DNA from: Sulfobacillus acidophilus
GTDB taxonomy: Bacteria > Bacillota > Sulfobacillia > Sulfobacillales > Sulfobacillaceae
NCBI GenBank assembly: GCA_003023745.1
Contig: PXYV01000002.1
Location: 94,087 to 158,086, forward strand
Length of the DNA: 64,000 nucleotides
Reading direction: 5' to 3'
Part shown: positions 8,202-16,061 of the stretch, in pieces
Layout of the letters: each line of letters opens with the position of its first letter
Position numbering within the stretch: position 1 is the stretch's first letter
Made by a program: the position numbers and the translations under genes
Notes under the pieces: model-generated
What the model was told of the DNA's origin: nothing
The model's database searches: none
Seen by the model: the letters and a program-made list of their open reading frames with translations, nothing else

Positions 8202-9332
8202 ATGCTCACTGTGCATATTTTGGCTAAGCCGGGTATCATGAGTCTTGTGTCGACTGCTCTTGTTGGCGATTCCGAGATTAGTTTGGAATTGCGTACTAAT
8301 AATCTGCGTGAGATCTTGGGATTTCAGTATCGAGACGTACGCGACCTTCTTATTGTAGACGACGCGATTTTAAGCGAGGCGCCGGGTTTGGTGCAGTCAG
8401 TGGCTGATTTACCGTGCCGCAAACTCTTAATCGGATCTTTGAGCGATATGGAGGCTGCTCGTCGGGCCTTAACGTTACAGTCAACGGCCATTGTCGAAGC
8501 CGATCGCGTGAATGACGATTTGGTTGCGGTCGTAAAAGCGTTGTTAGACCCTCCAGTGACTCGCGAACCATGGGTTGCTGCCATTTATTCCGCCAAGGGT
8601 GGCGTGGGAAAGTCGACTTTGGCGTTAAATTTGGCGTGGGCCTTAGCTATGTATTCGGAGTTTAATGTAGCCCTGATTGATTGTGATCCGCTGGGAGACA
8701 TTGGGGCTATGATTCAGGAGAGACCGGGGGCTACTTTGTCTGATCTCGTTCGCGGTTTGGGAGCCGGAATGGACGACGACCGGGCGTTGCAGAGTTTGTA
8801 TCGCGTTCAGGCACTGGGGCTGACTATTATACCGGCAGAACCCAATGCCCAAAGGGCGCTGGAACTGCGTTCGGCGGATTTGGAGCGGGTCTTGGCATTA
8901 GTCCGACAAACACATGGATACGTGGTGTTGGATTTGCCTATCGGTCTCACCGATCTCAATTTAACCGCGTTAGATCATGCCACTGATATCATTGTCATGG
9001 CGGCTCCGGAACGCGTTACGCTGGGCACTGTACGACGTTCTTTAGATATTCTGCATCGCTTCTATTCGGGTAAGATAGCGGTGCTGCTAAATCGGGCGGA
9101 TTCTGACACCGGTCTGACCGATGGGGACATTGAACAGGCTTTAGCTCATCCTGTGCAATATGTACTGCCCAGTGGAGGGAGTTCGCCGGTGCGGGCTAGC
9201 AATACAGGAAGGCCGCTGGTCTTGTTTGATCCCAAAAATCCGCTGGCGAAGTCCATTATTGCGATGGCGCAAGAGATTGCTGGACAGCGTGAAGGCGTGC
9301 GGCGCAGGCCGCGACGCTGGCTTATACGCTAG
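8202..9332 (+). CDS. cpaE: CpaE/TadZ-like ATPase
   Basis: 376 residues, ATG 8202 with AGGAGG ahead of it. The N-terminal ~115 residues form a degenerate receiver-like domain without the usual phospho-acceptor pattern. The rest is a MinD/ParA-type ATPase: deviant Walker A SAKGGVGKST near residue 130, VALIDCDPLGDIGAM, and VVLDLPIGLTD as Walker B. It is expected to position or switch the Tad machine. It sits 12 bases after cpaB, and its stop overlaps the ribosome site of cpaF. The window thus encodes two divergent CpaE proteins. Confidence 0.88.
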   Translation: MLTVHILAKPGIMSLVSTALVGDSEISLELRTNNLREILGFQYRDVRDLLIVDDAILSEAPGLVQSVADLPCRKLLIGSLSDMEAARRALTLQSTAIVEADRVNDDLVAVVKALLDPPVTREPWVAAIYSAKGGVGKSTLALNLAWALAMYSEFNVALIDCDPLGDIGAMIQERPGATLSDLVRGLGAGMDDDRALQSLYRVQALGLTIIPAEPNAQRALELRSADLERVLALVRQTHGYVVLDLPIGLTDLNLTALDHATDIIVMAAPERVTLGTVRRSLDILHRFYSGKIAVLLNRADSDTGLTDGDIEQALAHPVQYVLPSGGSSPVRASNTGRPLVLFDPKNPLAKSIIAMAQEIAGQREGVRRRPRRWLIR

Positions 9333-9343
9333 GAGGACAGCCC

Positions 9344-10708
9344 GTGTCACTCAAGGAACGGATGCATGGCACCGCGCTCAAAGCACAACCATTAAATCTG
9401 ACTAAGTCGCAGGTGACGGTAGATTCCGCCGCTCCGGTGGAGCAGCCCGCTTATCTCAGCGACCGCTTTGTCCTTTTGAAAACAGACGTGCAAAACGCAT
9501 TGCTGGCCCGCATTCAAAATCCCGAAGAACTAACCCGCCAGCAATTGATGGCTGAGATTCTGGCACTAGTCGAGGGGCACAGCGGTATTTCACCGATGGA
9601 AAGAAGTTCGCTCACGGATGGACTTGTGAACGAAATTTTGGGGTACGGCCCGATTCAACCGCTATTGGATGACCCCGATATTTCCGAGATTATGATTAAT
9701 CGCCATGACCAGATTTATGTGGAACGGCAAGGCCAATTGCTGAAGACTGGGGCGGCCTTCCGCGATGAGAGTCACGTCCGCGCAATTTTAGAAAAGATGC
9801 TGGCGTTTTCGGGACGCCGCATTGATGAGTCCAGTCCTATGGTTGATGCGCGTTTGCCTGACGGATCCCGTCTAAATGCCGTTTTACGGCCATTGGCGGT
9901 AAGTGGGGATTCCATTACGATCCGCAAGTTTTCGCAAAACCCTTTCCGCTTTACTCAATTGGTGCAGATGGGGACCTTGTCGGTGGCAATGGCTCAATTT
10001 TTGGAAGCTGCGGTGCGCGGCAAACTGAACATTATCGTTTCCGGCGGCACCGGATCCGGCAAGACCACGACGCTAAACGCCCTGTCCGCTTTTATTCCGC
10101 CGAGTGAACGCATTATCACGATTGAGGACGCGGCCGAGTTGCAACTGCAACAGGAACATAAGGTGACCTTGGAAACGCGTCCAGCCAACATTGAAGGGCG
10201 CGGCGGAATTCCCATGCGAGAGTTGGTGCGCAATGCCTTACGCATGCGTCCCGATCGCATTATCGTTGGTGAGGTTCGCGGAGGTGAGGCTCTTGACATG
10301 TTGCAAGCCATGAATACGGGTCATGAAGGAAGCTTGACAACCGTACACGCCAATAGCCCGCGCGACTGTTTGAGCCGGATTGAAACGATGGTGCTCATGG
10401 CGGGGATCGAGTTGCCGTTGGCGGCGATTCGCTCGCAAATTGCATCGGCCATCGATCTGGTCGTACAGCAAGCGCGGATGCTGGATGGAACGCGTCGCAT
10501 TATTCGCATTGCGGAAGTGGTGGGAATGGAAAGTGGCGTTATCACAATGCAGGACTTGTTTACCTTCGAACAGTATGGCGTTGATGAAATGGGACGAGTG
10601 CAGGGACAGTTTCGGGGCTGCGGCATCCGCCCCCGCAACGGGGAAAAATTATCTGCTCAAGGTATTGACTTGCCAAGCCATCTTTTTAGTGGTGAGGTGG
10701 GGAAATGA
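9344..10708 (+). CDS. cpaF: Pilus assembly ATPase CpaF/TadA
   Basis: 454 residues from GTG 9344 with AGGAGG upstream. This is the type II/IV secretion ATPase family: an N-terminal domain (GYGPIQPLLDDPDISEIMIN), Walker A GGTGSGKTT near residue 234, an Asp box (IITIEDAAELQL), Walker B-like IIVGEVRGGEALDM near residue 308 and a His box (TGHEGSLTTVHANS). The cytoplasmic hexamer powers pilin extrusion through the TadB/TadC platform. The gene ends ATGA-coupled to tadB. Length and motifs are normal, so it should be active. Confidence 0.95.
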   Translation: MSLKERMHGTALKAQPLNLTKSQVTVDSAAPVEQPAYLSDRFVLLKTDVQNALLARIQNPEELTRQQLMAEILALVEGHSGISPMERSSLTDGLVNEILGYGPIQPLLDDPDISEIMINRHDQIYVERQGQLLKTGAAFRDESHVRAILEKMLAFSGRRIDESSPMVDARLPDGSRLNAVLRPLAVSGDSITIRKFSQNPFRFTQLVQMGTLSVAMAQFLEAAVRGKLNIIVSGGTGSGKTTTLNALSAFIPPSERIITIEDAAELQLQQEHKVTLETRPANIEGRGGIPMRELVRNALRMRPDRIIVGEVRGGEALDMLQAMNTGHEGSLTTVHANSPRDCLSRIETMVLMAGIELPLAAIRSQIASAIDLVVQQARMLDGTRRIIRIAEVVGMESGVITMQDLFTFEQYGVDEMGRVQGQFRGCGIRPRNGEKLSAQGIDLPSHLFSGEVGK

Positions 10709-11622
10709 TCTCTTTGCGATTAGCATTGGCTATCGTTTGGCCGTTAGCGTTTCTATTTTTAGCAATTGCCGTCGGGCAATCGATGCAGGCACGTGCCATC
10801 TACCGCCGTGCCCGCCTGGTGCCACGCGCTGATTTCTCACTGCCGGCAATCACGGAAAAACCCCAGCGGCGATTCACTCTGTACGAACGTTGGAGTGCAG
10901 GGCCAGCAGCCGCGGCCTTAAGACTGCGAGTTGGCGAATATGTGGTATTTCGCGTGCTCAGTTTCTTGGTGCCATTTCTCGTCGGCCTCTTCGTTCGGGG
11001 CTTGGTGGGTGGCGTCTTGTTGGGCTTGGTGGGATTGGCCGTAGTGACCATGTATTTTCGCATGAAACAAAGTCGATGGCTTAAGGAAGCAGAAGAGGCC
11101 TTGCCTGAATTTTTACGGGCCGTGTCGAGTGCGCTTAGGGCGGGGTCTTCGTTGTCACAAGCGATGGCGCTGGTCGCAGGCGATACCCCAGGACCACTTG
11201 GGGATGAAGTGCGGCGCGTGCTGCGGCGCGAAGCTTTGGGATTTAGCATTGCGGAAACATTGTCGGAACTGAGTCACAGGATTCCATCACGCGACCTGGG
11301 ATTGGCCGTCATGGCCATCAGCATTCAACGTGAAGTCGGGGGCTCGTTAGCCGATGTGCTCGACAATATCGTGCAAACCATTGATGATCGGCAGCGATTA
11401 AAGTCTGAAGTGCGTGTGCTTACGGCACAAGGCCGATACAGCGGATGGCTTTTGACGGTTTTGCCTTTTGGGCTAGGGCTTTTGCTGTGGTTTACTGATC
11501 CCCATTACACGGGGTTGCTGCTTACGACACATTTGGGATGGGCCATGCTTGGGGGCGCGGCCCTGTTAGTTGGTATGGGCGGGTTAATTATCAACCGTTT
11601 GGTGCAGACGCCCGAAATGTGA
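10705..11622 (+). CDS. tadB: Tad assembly platform protein TadB
   Basis: 305 residues; its ATG overlaps the cpaF stop (10705-10708). It has an N-terminal helix, a hydrophobic pair near residues 75-115, a T2SSF/GspF domain (LPEFLRAVSSALRAGSSLSQAM ... ISIQREVGGSLADVLDNI) and two C-terminal membrane helices. TadB and TadC together form the inner-membrane platform for the CpaF ATPase. The architecture is standard. Confidence 0.9.
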   Translation: MISLRLALAIVWPLAFLFLAIAVGQSMQARAIYRRARLVPRADFSLPAITEKPQRRFTLYERWSAGPAAAALRLRVGEYVVFRVLSFLVPFLVGLFVRGLVGGVLLGLVGLAVVTMYFRMKQSRWLKEAEEALPEFLRAVSSALRAGSSLSQAMALVAGDTPGPLGDEVRRVLRREALGFSIAETLSELSHRIPSRDLGLAVMAISIQREVGGSLADVLDNIVQTIDDRQRLKSEVRVLTAQGRYSGWLLTVLPFGLGLLLWFTDPHYTGLLLTTHLGWAMLGGAALLVGMGGLIINRLVQTPEM

Positions 11623-11638
11623 AAGAAGGGATGATGGC

Positions 11639-12568
11639 ATGGCTTTGCTGGATGTTTCCGCTTTTTTAGTAGCGGTGGCCCTATTTGGGTTGGCGCGTTG
11701 GCAGCGGGAGCGACGAGCGGCACGCTGGCAGCACATTGTGACGAGTCGACTAGCTGGCGAATGGACCATGCAAGCGGCTATCGATCCCGACGATGAGCTC
11801 TATGCGCCCTATTGGAATCGTGTCATCTGGCCCAAACTCACTCGTTTTAGCGTCCGGATGGCAAAGCGTCTCACCCCTGCTAATGTTCGCCGAGAACTCG
11901 ACCAAAAGTTAAAATTAGCCGGTAGTAAGCAAACAGCGGAAGCATTTTTCATGATGCGAGTCCTGATTGCACTCACTGCTCTATTGGTTTCGGCTACACT
12001 GGCGTTTTTGTTGCCTTCCTTGTCGTTGGCCGAACGGTGCCTGGCGCCGCTTGTCGTGATGATCGCCGTGTACTTATTTCCTGCTATTCATCTCAATACT
12101 CGGGCAGAGCGGAGATTGCAAGAGATTGATCGCGATTTACCTGAAGTCTTTGATTTGCTCAGTGTCAGTGTCGAAGCGGGATTGGCGTTTGATGCGGCTT
12201 TACGCAAGGTCGTGGGCCGATTAAGCGGCGCCACCAGAGATGAATTTTCACGGGTCTTGGGTGATATGCAACTGGGCATTCCCCGTGCGCAGTCCCTAGC
12301 CCAATTGGCCCAACGAACACGATCAGCGCCGCTAAGACGGTTTGCAGGATTGGTGGCTCAGTCCGATCGCACGGGTGGCGGCATCGGCGCTGCTTTGAAA
12401 ATTCAGGCTCGGGACATTAAGGCGTACCGAGCGGCCCGGGCACGTGAACGAGCGGCTGCGTTGCCCATTAAGATTTTGATGCCCATGGTAATGTTTATCT
12501 TTCCTGCAATGTTCGTCATCATTTTAGGACCAGCGGTCGTGTCGGTTGTGAGAACGTTTCATCTATAA
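11639..12568 (+). CDS. tadC: Tad assembly platform protein TadC
   Basis: 309 residues, ATG 11639 after AAGGGATG. The layout is that of TadC: an N-terminal helix, a central hydrophobic pair (residues ~95-145), a T2SSF domain (DRDLPEVFDLLSVSVEAGLAFDAALRKV ... QSDRTGGGIGAALKIQA) and a final membrane helix. It lies 16 bases after tadB in the same operon and pairs with TadB. No prepilin peptidase follows, so that enzyme must be encoded elsewhere. Confidence 0.9.
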   Translation: MALLDVSAFLVAVALFGLARWQRERRAARWQHIVTSRLAGEWTMQAAIDPDDELYAPYWNRVIWPKLTRFSVRMAKRLTPANVRRELDQKLKLAGSKQTAEAFFMMRVLIALTALLVSATLAFLLPSLSLAERCLAPLVVMIAVYLFPAIHLNTRAERRLQEIDRDLPEVFDLLSVSVEAGLAFDAALRKVVGRLSGATRDEFSRVLGDMQLGIPRAQSLAQLAQRTRSAPLRRFAGLVAQSDRTGGGIGAALKIQARDIKAYRAARARERAAALPIKILMPMVMFIFPAMFVIILGPAVVSVVRTFHL

Positions 12569-12590
12569 GAGCCCAGAGGACAATGGCGCC

Positions 12591-12941
12591 ATGCGACATA
12601 TTTCGGTAAGAGTTTCTGGAACGGACGAAGTGGTGGGTAGCAAGATACGGCTCGCTCATAATCCTTGGCAACGGTTTTTAGGACTTATGGGAACGCGCGA
12701 TTTGCCCTCGGGTAGTGGCATGTTGTTCGAGAAAACGAATGCCGTGCACGGGTTTTTTATGCGCTATGCCGTGCGTTTGGTGTTTTTAGATAGTCAGGGT
12801 CGGGTGCTGGTGGTGACGCAATTGAAGCCATGGCACGTCGGGCCGATTGTGCGTCAAGCTCGGTATGTGTTGGAATTGCCGGAGAATGCGTCGACCGGAA
12901 TGGTCCACCCGGGTGATCAATTAATCTGGGAAATTCAGTAG
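12591..12941 (+). CDS. DUF192 family protein
   Basis: 116 residues, ATG 12591 with AGAGGA upstream. It carries the DUF192 signatures: WQRFLGLMGTRDLPSGSGMLF, a central HGFFMRYAVRLVFLDSQGRVL and a closing ELPENASTGMVHPGDQL. DUF192 proteins are small beta-rich proteins of unknown biochemical role, often next to tad genes. Here it is the last gene of the pilus operon, 22 bases after tadC. Confidence 0.85.
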   Translation: MRHISVRVSGTDEVVGSKIRLAHNPWQRFLGLMGTRDLPSGSGMLFEKTNAVHGFFMRYAVRLVFLDSQGRVLVVTQLKPWHVGPIVRQARYVLELPENASTGMVHPGDQLIWEIQ

Positions 12942-13065
12942 ACTGGTGACAGGTTAACGCACATCTCTTGGTCCATGCATTCAAACGTCCCGGGTCTAGG
13001 TGCGGGGTTGAGATGCCTACTCTGAGGTCGAGGAAACGGGCACCGCTACGAGGTTGCCAGATATG

Positions 13066-13443
13066 CTACGAAGAACTTTCGATGGTGCGATGTCGCCAAA
13101 GTTGCCACAGTCGAGTTCCGTCATTAGGGATGATACCCCAGGGAATGACATTACCAATCCATTGCACCAACAACAACAAGACCCACCAATGAAAGTATTG
13201 CGGGGCAATGATGGACGCCATCGCCACGACAAAGATTTCAGCGCTGGGTCCGGCTAACAGTGTGACGGCGATTTGGCGGTTGGAAAGAGATCGTACAGAC
13301 AGGCGGACTCCAACCATCCAGCCTTGATGCTCCACTCCAAGCCAACGTCCACCAAGAATCCGTGTTACGACAACATGACCAAGTTCATGTGCTGCGATCA
13401 TCATACAGGCGACCCATAATAACACTAAAATTGGCTCTAGCAT
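13066..13443 (-). CDS. Small membrane M50-like metalloprotease
   Basis: 125 residues, ATG 13443 with an AAGGGGGGG ribosome site. A first membrane helix contains MIAAHELGHVV, the HExxH zinc motif. Two or three further hydrophobic segments follow, then PNDGTRLW near the C-terminus, matching the NxDG-type motif that supplies the third zinc ligand in M50/site-2 proteases. It is much shorter than typical S2P enzymes and has no PDZ domain. It resembles the minimal M50-like proteins of Gram-positives. Reads convergently with the tad operon. Substrate unknown; a role in pilin processing would be speculation. Confidence 0.7.
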   Translation of the reverse strand: MLEPILVLLWVACMMIAAHELGHVVVTRILGGRWLGVEHQGWMVGVRLSVRSLSNRQIAVTLLAGPSAEIFVVAMASIIAPQYFHWWVLLLLVQWIGNVIPWGIIPNDGTRLWQLWRHRTIESSS

Positions 13444-13784
13444 ACGTCCCCCCCTTTAGACGCTGTTTACTTCGAGTCTAAGGCGAGAAATTCCTGCCCG
13501 TAGTCGATAACCCTGTCCTGAAAAGGCGGAGCCAGGAGATCTTTGAGTGAGGCACGACGTCGCGGGTTGACAACGGCTCGATGAGCCATGTTGTCATGGG
13601 GAAGAGAGTGTCGGTCAGTACAACGAGGATAGACTCTAGACACCGAAAAACCACATGAAGAGCGTTCTCCAATGGGTGACTGCCGCAGGCTCTACAAAGC
13701 CTTAGCGCCATGAAGTACAAACCCCGGCTTTAGCCGGGAGGAAGGAAGGCAACCAATCGGTAGACGAAGTATCTTCTGGTGTAC
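13444..13784. other. Gap with orphan IS605-like right-end hairpin
   Basis: About 340 bases without a gene. A hairpin CCCGGC-TTTA-GCCGGG at 13723-13738, preceded by GTACAAAC, resembles the right-end hairpin of IS605/IS1341-type elements read rightward. This is opposite to the intact element next door. The preceding ~200 bases may be the residue of a lost tnpB 3' end, but no frame is readable. Confidence 0.45.
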
Positions 13785-13928
13785 TCATGATCGGACATGT
13801 TTGACGGTGCTGACGTGAAACACCGTATAGAGTGGGCAGTATCCTGCAATACCGGTCGCTAGCGCGATGACGCCAATAACGTCCCAGAGCCAACCCGCCG
13901 TGACACCACTGAATAACCCCACGAGAAC
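13785..13928 (-). pseudogene. DUF2892 protein, C-terminal half (interrupted by IS)
   Basis: Read leftward, 47 codons plus TGA encode VLVGLFSGVTAGW, a hydrophobic segment, then GYCPLYTVF. This is the typical end of DUF2892 (YgaP-like) membrane proteins, which close with a G-x-CPLY motif. The frame begins exactly at the end of the IS200/IS605 element. It continues in frame from the N-terminal piece at 16002-16061, giving an original protein of about 67 residues. Now it has no start or ribosome site. Confidence 0.85.
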
Positions 13929-14080
13929 TGAACCTCCCCATGGCTAAAGCCAGGGGGTTCTAAAAGTCTATACCTTTGCACTCTCGCAGGCTCTCACGGT
14001 GGCTTGCGCCATCGCTACACCATCCCGCGTCTCATGTTCGGGCAGACTCTCTTTTTCGGACGACCTGCTCTGACTCCGAA
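13929..14080 (-). ncRNA. Putative omega/reRNA of TnpB (position approximate)
   Basis: IS605-family TnpB proteins use an RNA made from the 3' end of tnpB and the right end, with a guide read from the flank. Here tnpB continues to within 12 bases of the right-end hairpin and has a long low-homology C-terminal tail, fitting an overlapping RNA. The guide would be the sequence just left of 13929, i.e. the DUF2892 gene. The 5' boundary is a guess; no RNA evidence exists. Confidence 0.35.
13936..13956 (-). repeat. IS right-end (RE) hairpin
   Basis: On the plus strand CCCC-A-TGGC-TAAA-GCCA-GGGG: two stacked 4-bp stems with one bulged base and a 4-base loop. It lies 12 bases beyond the tnpB stop and matches the left-end hairpin in design. 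Confidence 0.8.
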
Positions 14081-15503
14081 AGGTTCCGAAGGAGGAAGGC
14101 CCGGGCCTTCCACTCGCAGGTTGGTTGTACGCCTGTTGCCAAGCCGTCCGTAGGAGCGGTTCCGCACCCGGCCAATGCTCATGCGCATCAGTCACTTGCA
14201 GGCGTTCGTTTTCTACATGCTTTGCGAGATACGCACTAAACAAGTCTCGTTGCATCACGACGCCACAGTCGCAAACGTGGACTCGCTCAGATAACTTTTT
14301 CTTGTGCTTCTGGCCGCAAAGACACACTTGCGATAATGCCGTACGATATGTGCTGAATTCTTCCACTTTCCCGCCAGCCCTTTCAGCCTTGCGGGTGAGG
14401 ATGGAGAGAAACAGCTTGGGCGCACGCACGCTGATGGAACGGCCGTACCTCTTCTGAAGCGCTTTGTAGCTGAGTTTTTCCGTTTTAACCTGAACGCCCA
14501 TGGCAATCACCTGATTCGCGAGTTGTCCGTGGAGGGTGTTCCGATGGGCCGCTTCGCGACGATAAAGCTCCTGGAGCTGGACGTCTGTCTTCTGTTGATG
14601 ACGGCTTTTCTTGATTGGGGGTTTCCCTTTAATGGCACGCCCTGTTTCATCGTAGCAATCGGGATTGTTGGCGCGGCGCTGGCGGTCTTGCTTGCGTTGC
14701 AGCCGACGAATTGTCTTGTGGTCTCTGACGACTTCATCGGCAAATTGCATGAGCGTGGCTTTTGTGTCTCCGACAATCGCAATGGTCGAGGGGCCAATAT
14801 CCAGCCCCACGGTTTCCTTGCCGATGGGATGCATGGGCTCGCCCTGTTCATTCACTTTGATAGAGGGAACCCCTTCGCAAACCAGTTGCGCAGCGTAGCG
14901 CGTTTTCCCGCGGATATTCCGTCGAATCAAGCGCACGTATTTGATACGGGAGGAAAGACCATGCTGGATCACGGGGTCCTTCTCGGCCCCTTTGATCATG
15001 GGGAGTTCTAAGCCCTTCCATACCACACGATCTGTCCTCCAGCGAATACAGGCCGCATTGGTTTTCCCTTCGAGACTGTGCAGACCGCGCTGACCTTTGA
15101 AGCGCACCGTTTTTGCCTGGCCCCATGCAACCTTTTGCACCGCCTCAAACGCCCGTTTCGCCAGTTTCTGCACCACATGGGAGTCCAAGTGGTCCCCTAG
15201 CCATGTGGTCCGACGCATCTCATCCGCCACCGCTTCCAGGGCATAGACGGAAAAACCGTGCGCGTGGCGAGCGGCCGAAAAGTGAGCCTGCCGCTCCTTT
15301 TTGTCCGTGCTTTTCTTAGCTTTTGTATACCAGAGGGATTGTCTGACAAGGGAGAGTCGTTTTCTGGCTTCACCCAACAACGCATTATACATTTGGCGTC
15401 CTGCTTCAAACCGTGCTTCTAATGTGCGTTCTTGGCGGCGCGTGATGTGCAGAGGAACTTCACATACAAAAGAGGGCGTCTTGCTCTTCGACTTCTTAGA
15501 CAT
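13968..15503 (-). CDS. tnpB: TnpB RNA-guided nuclease (IS605 OrfB family)
   Basis: 511 residues from ATG 15503; the frame stays open further upstream inside tnpA. RuvC-type residues are all present: Asp235 (GLDIGPST), Glu342 (KTEKLSY) and Asp420 (QRDLFSAY). The zinc ribbon is the C-x-CG ... C-x-CG variant (Cys394, 396, 411, 413). The N-terminal helix-turn-helix/wedge region is Lys/Arg-rich. At 511 residues it is longer than the usual 370-430. About 85 extra C-terminal residues lie over the presumed guide-RNA scaffold. It overlaps tnpA by 8 bases. TnpB cleaves the vacated donor site and so retains the element; nothing suggests it is inactive. Confidence 0.92.
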   Translation of the reverse strand: MSKKSKSKTPSFVCEVPLHITRRQERTLEARFEAGRQMYNALLGEARKRLSLVRQSLWYTKAKKSTDKKERQAHFSAARHAHGFSVYALEAVADEMRRTTWLGDHLDSHVVQKLAKRAFEAVQKVAWGQAKTVRFKGQRGLHSLEGKTNAACIRWRTDRVVWKGLELPMIKGAEKDPVIQHGLSSRIKYVRLIRRNIRGKTRYAAQLVCEGVPSIKVNEQGEPMHPIGKETVGLDIGPSTIAIVGDTKATLMQFADEVVRDHKTIRRLQRKQDRQRRANNPDCYDETGRAIKGKPPIKKSRHQQKTDVQLQELYRREAAHRNTLHGQLANQVIAMGVQVKTEKLSYKALQKRYGRSISVRAPKLFLSILTRKAERAGGKVEEFSTYRTALSQVCLCGQKHKKKLSERVHVCDCGVVMQRDLFSAYLAKHVENERLQVTDAHEHWPGAEPLLRTAWQQAYNQPASGRPGPSSFGTFRSQSRSSEKESLPEHETRDGVAMAQATVRACESAKV

Positions 15504-15888
15504 TTTTTTGGTTTTCGATGTACTGTTTGATGACGGCAAGCGGGGCACCTCCCACGGTGGAAACAAAATAGGAGTTTGTCCAAAGCGTCGGCAAACGATT
15601 TTTTAACCACGGGAACTCTTGGCGCAAGTGATGGGCACTGCGCCCTTTCATCAACCGAACGAGGCGGTGAATGCCAAACTGGGGATCGACCTCAATAAGA
15701 AGGTGGACCTGATCCGGCATGACCTCCAGTTCGATGATTTCCGCCTGACGCTCTTGCGCCACTTCGTGAAGAATGGCTTTTAAACGTTCTTCCACTTCGC
15801 TGGTGAGTACGCGGCGACGATACTTTGGACACCATACCACAGGGTATTTACAAGAGTAGACGACATTGTGATTGGATTTGTATTCCAT
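15496..15888 (-). CDS. tnpA: IS200/IS605 Y1 transposase TnpA
   Basis: 130 residues from ATG 15888, full length for the family. The nucleophile is Tyr123 (KQYIENQ). The conserved end TLWTNSYFVSTVGGAP is intact. The metal-binding HUH motif, normally His-hydrophobic-His in PDHVHLL, reads PDQVHLL here: Gln60 replaces the first His (codon CAG) while His62 remains. TnpA excises and inserts single-stranded DNA at the end hairpins. With Gln60 its activity may be lowered or lost, although Gln can replace His in some Rep-type HUH enzymes. It is followed by tnpB with an 8-base overlap. Confidence 0.92.
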   Translation of the reverse strand: MEYKSNHNVVYSCKYPVVWCPKYRRRVLTSEVEERLKAILHEVAQERQAEIIELEVMPDQVHLLIEVDPQFGIHRLVRLMKGRSAHHLRQEFPWLKNRLPTLWTNSYFVSTVGGAPLAVIKQYIENQKNV

Positions 15889-15963
15889 ATAAGTAGTATA
15901 TTACAACAATCTATCTAATGCAATTGAAGACAAAAGATTCGCCTAGCGGCGAGCGCCTGATAT

Positions 15964-15984
15964 CCCCAGCGCTCAAGCGCGGGG
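15964..15984 (-). repeat. IS left-end (LE) hairpin
   Basis: On the plus strand CCCC-A-GCGC-TCAA-GCGC-GGGG, the same bulged two-stem design as the right end. A second small hairpin, TCGCC-TAGC-GGCGA, lies just inside it near 15940-15953. Confidence 0.8.
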
Positions 15985-16001
15985 CTTTACGGCGCGTTTG
16001 G

Positions 16002-16061
16002 TAATATAATTCCTAAAACAATTCGCACGCTGCGGTCGGTAGAGCCCATATTGCGCTTCAT
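16002..16061 (-). pseudogene. DUF2892 protein, N-terminal part (interrupted by IS)
   Basis: ATG 16061 has a perfect AAGGAGG-type ribosome site (plus-strand CTCCTCCTTTC, 16068-16078). The 20 codons encode MKRNMGSTDRSVRIVLG followed by two isoleucines and a leucine, the typical opening of DUF2892 membrane proteins (MKxNxGxxDRxxRxxxG). The IS left end then intervenes and the frame stops inside it at 15987. The remaining 47 codons lie at 13785-13928. The gene was intact until the insertion, which looks recent because both halves are undamaged. Confidence 0.88.

Larger units (their letters stand above)
13928..16000 (-). mobile_element. IS200/IS605-family insertion sequence (tnpA-tnpB)
   Basis: A complete element of about 2.07 kb. 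Both ends carry an imperfect hairpin of one design: GGGG and CCCC flanking an inner 4-bp stem with one bulged base (left end 15964-15984, right end 13936-13956). This matches the ssDNA hairpins recognised by Y1 transposases. TATTAC flanks the left end, consistent with insertion 3' of a TTAC-like target; the right end finishes TTCA. There is no target duplication, as expected. It interrupts a DUF2892 gene. Exact ends are uncertain by a base. Confidence 0.88.
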
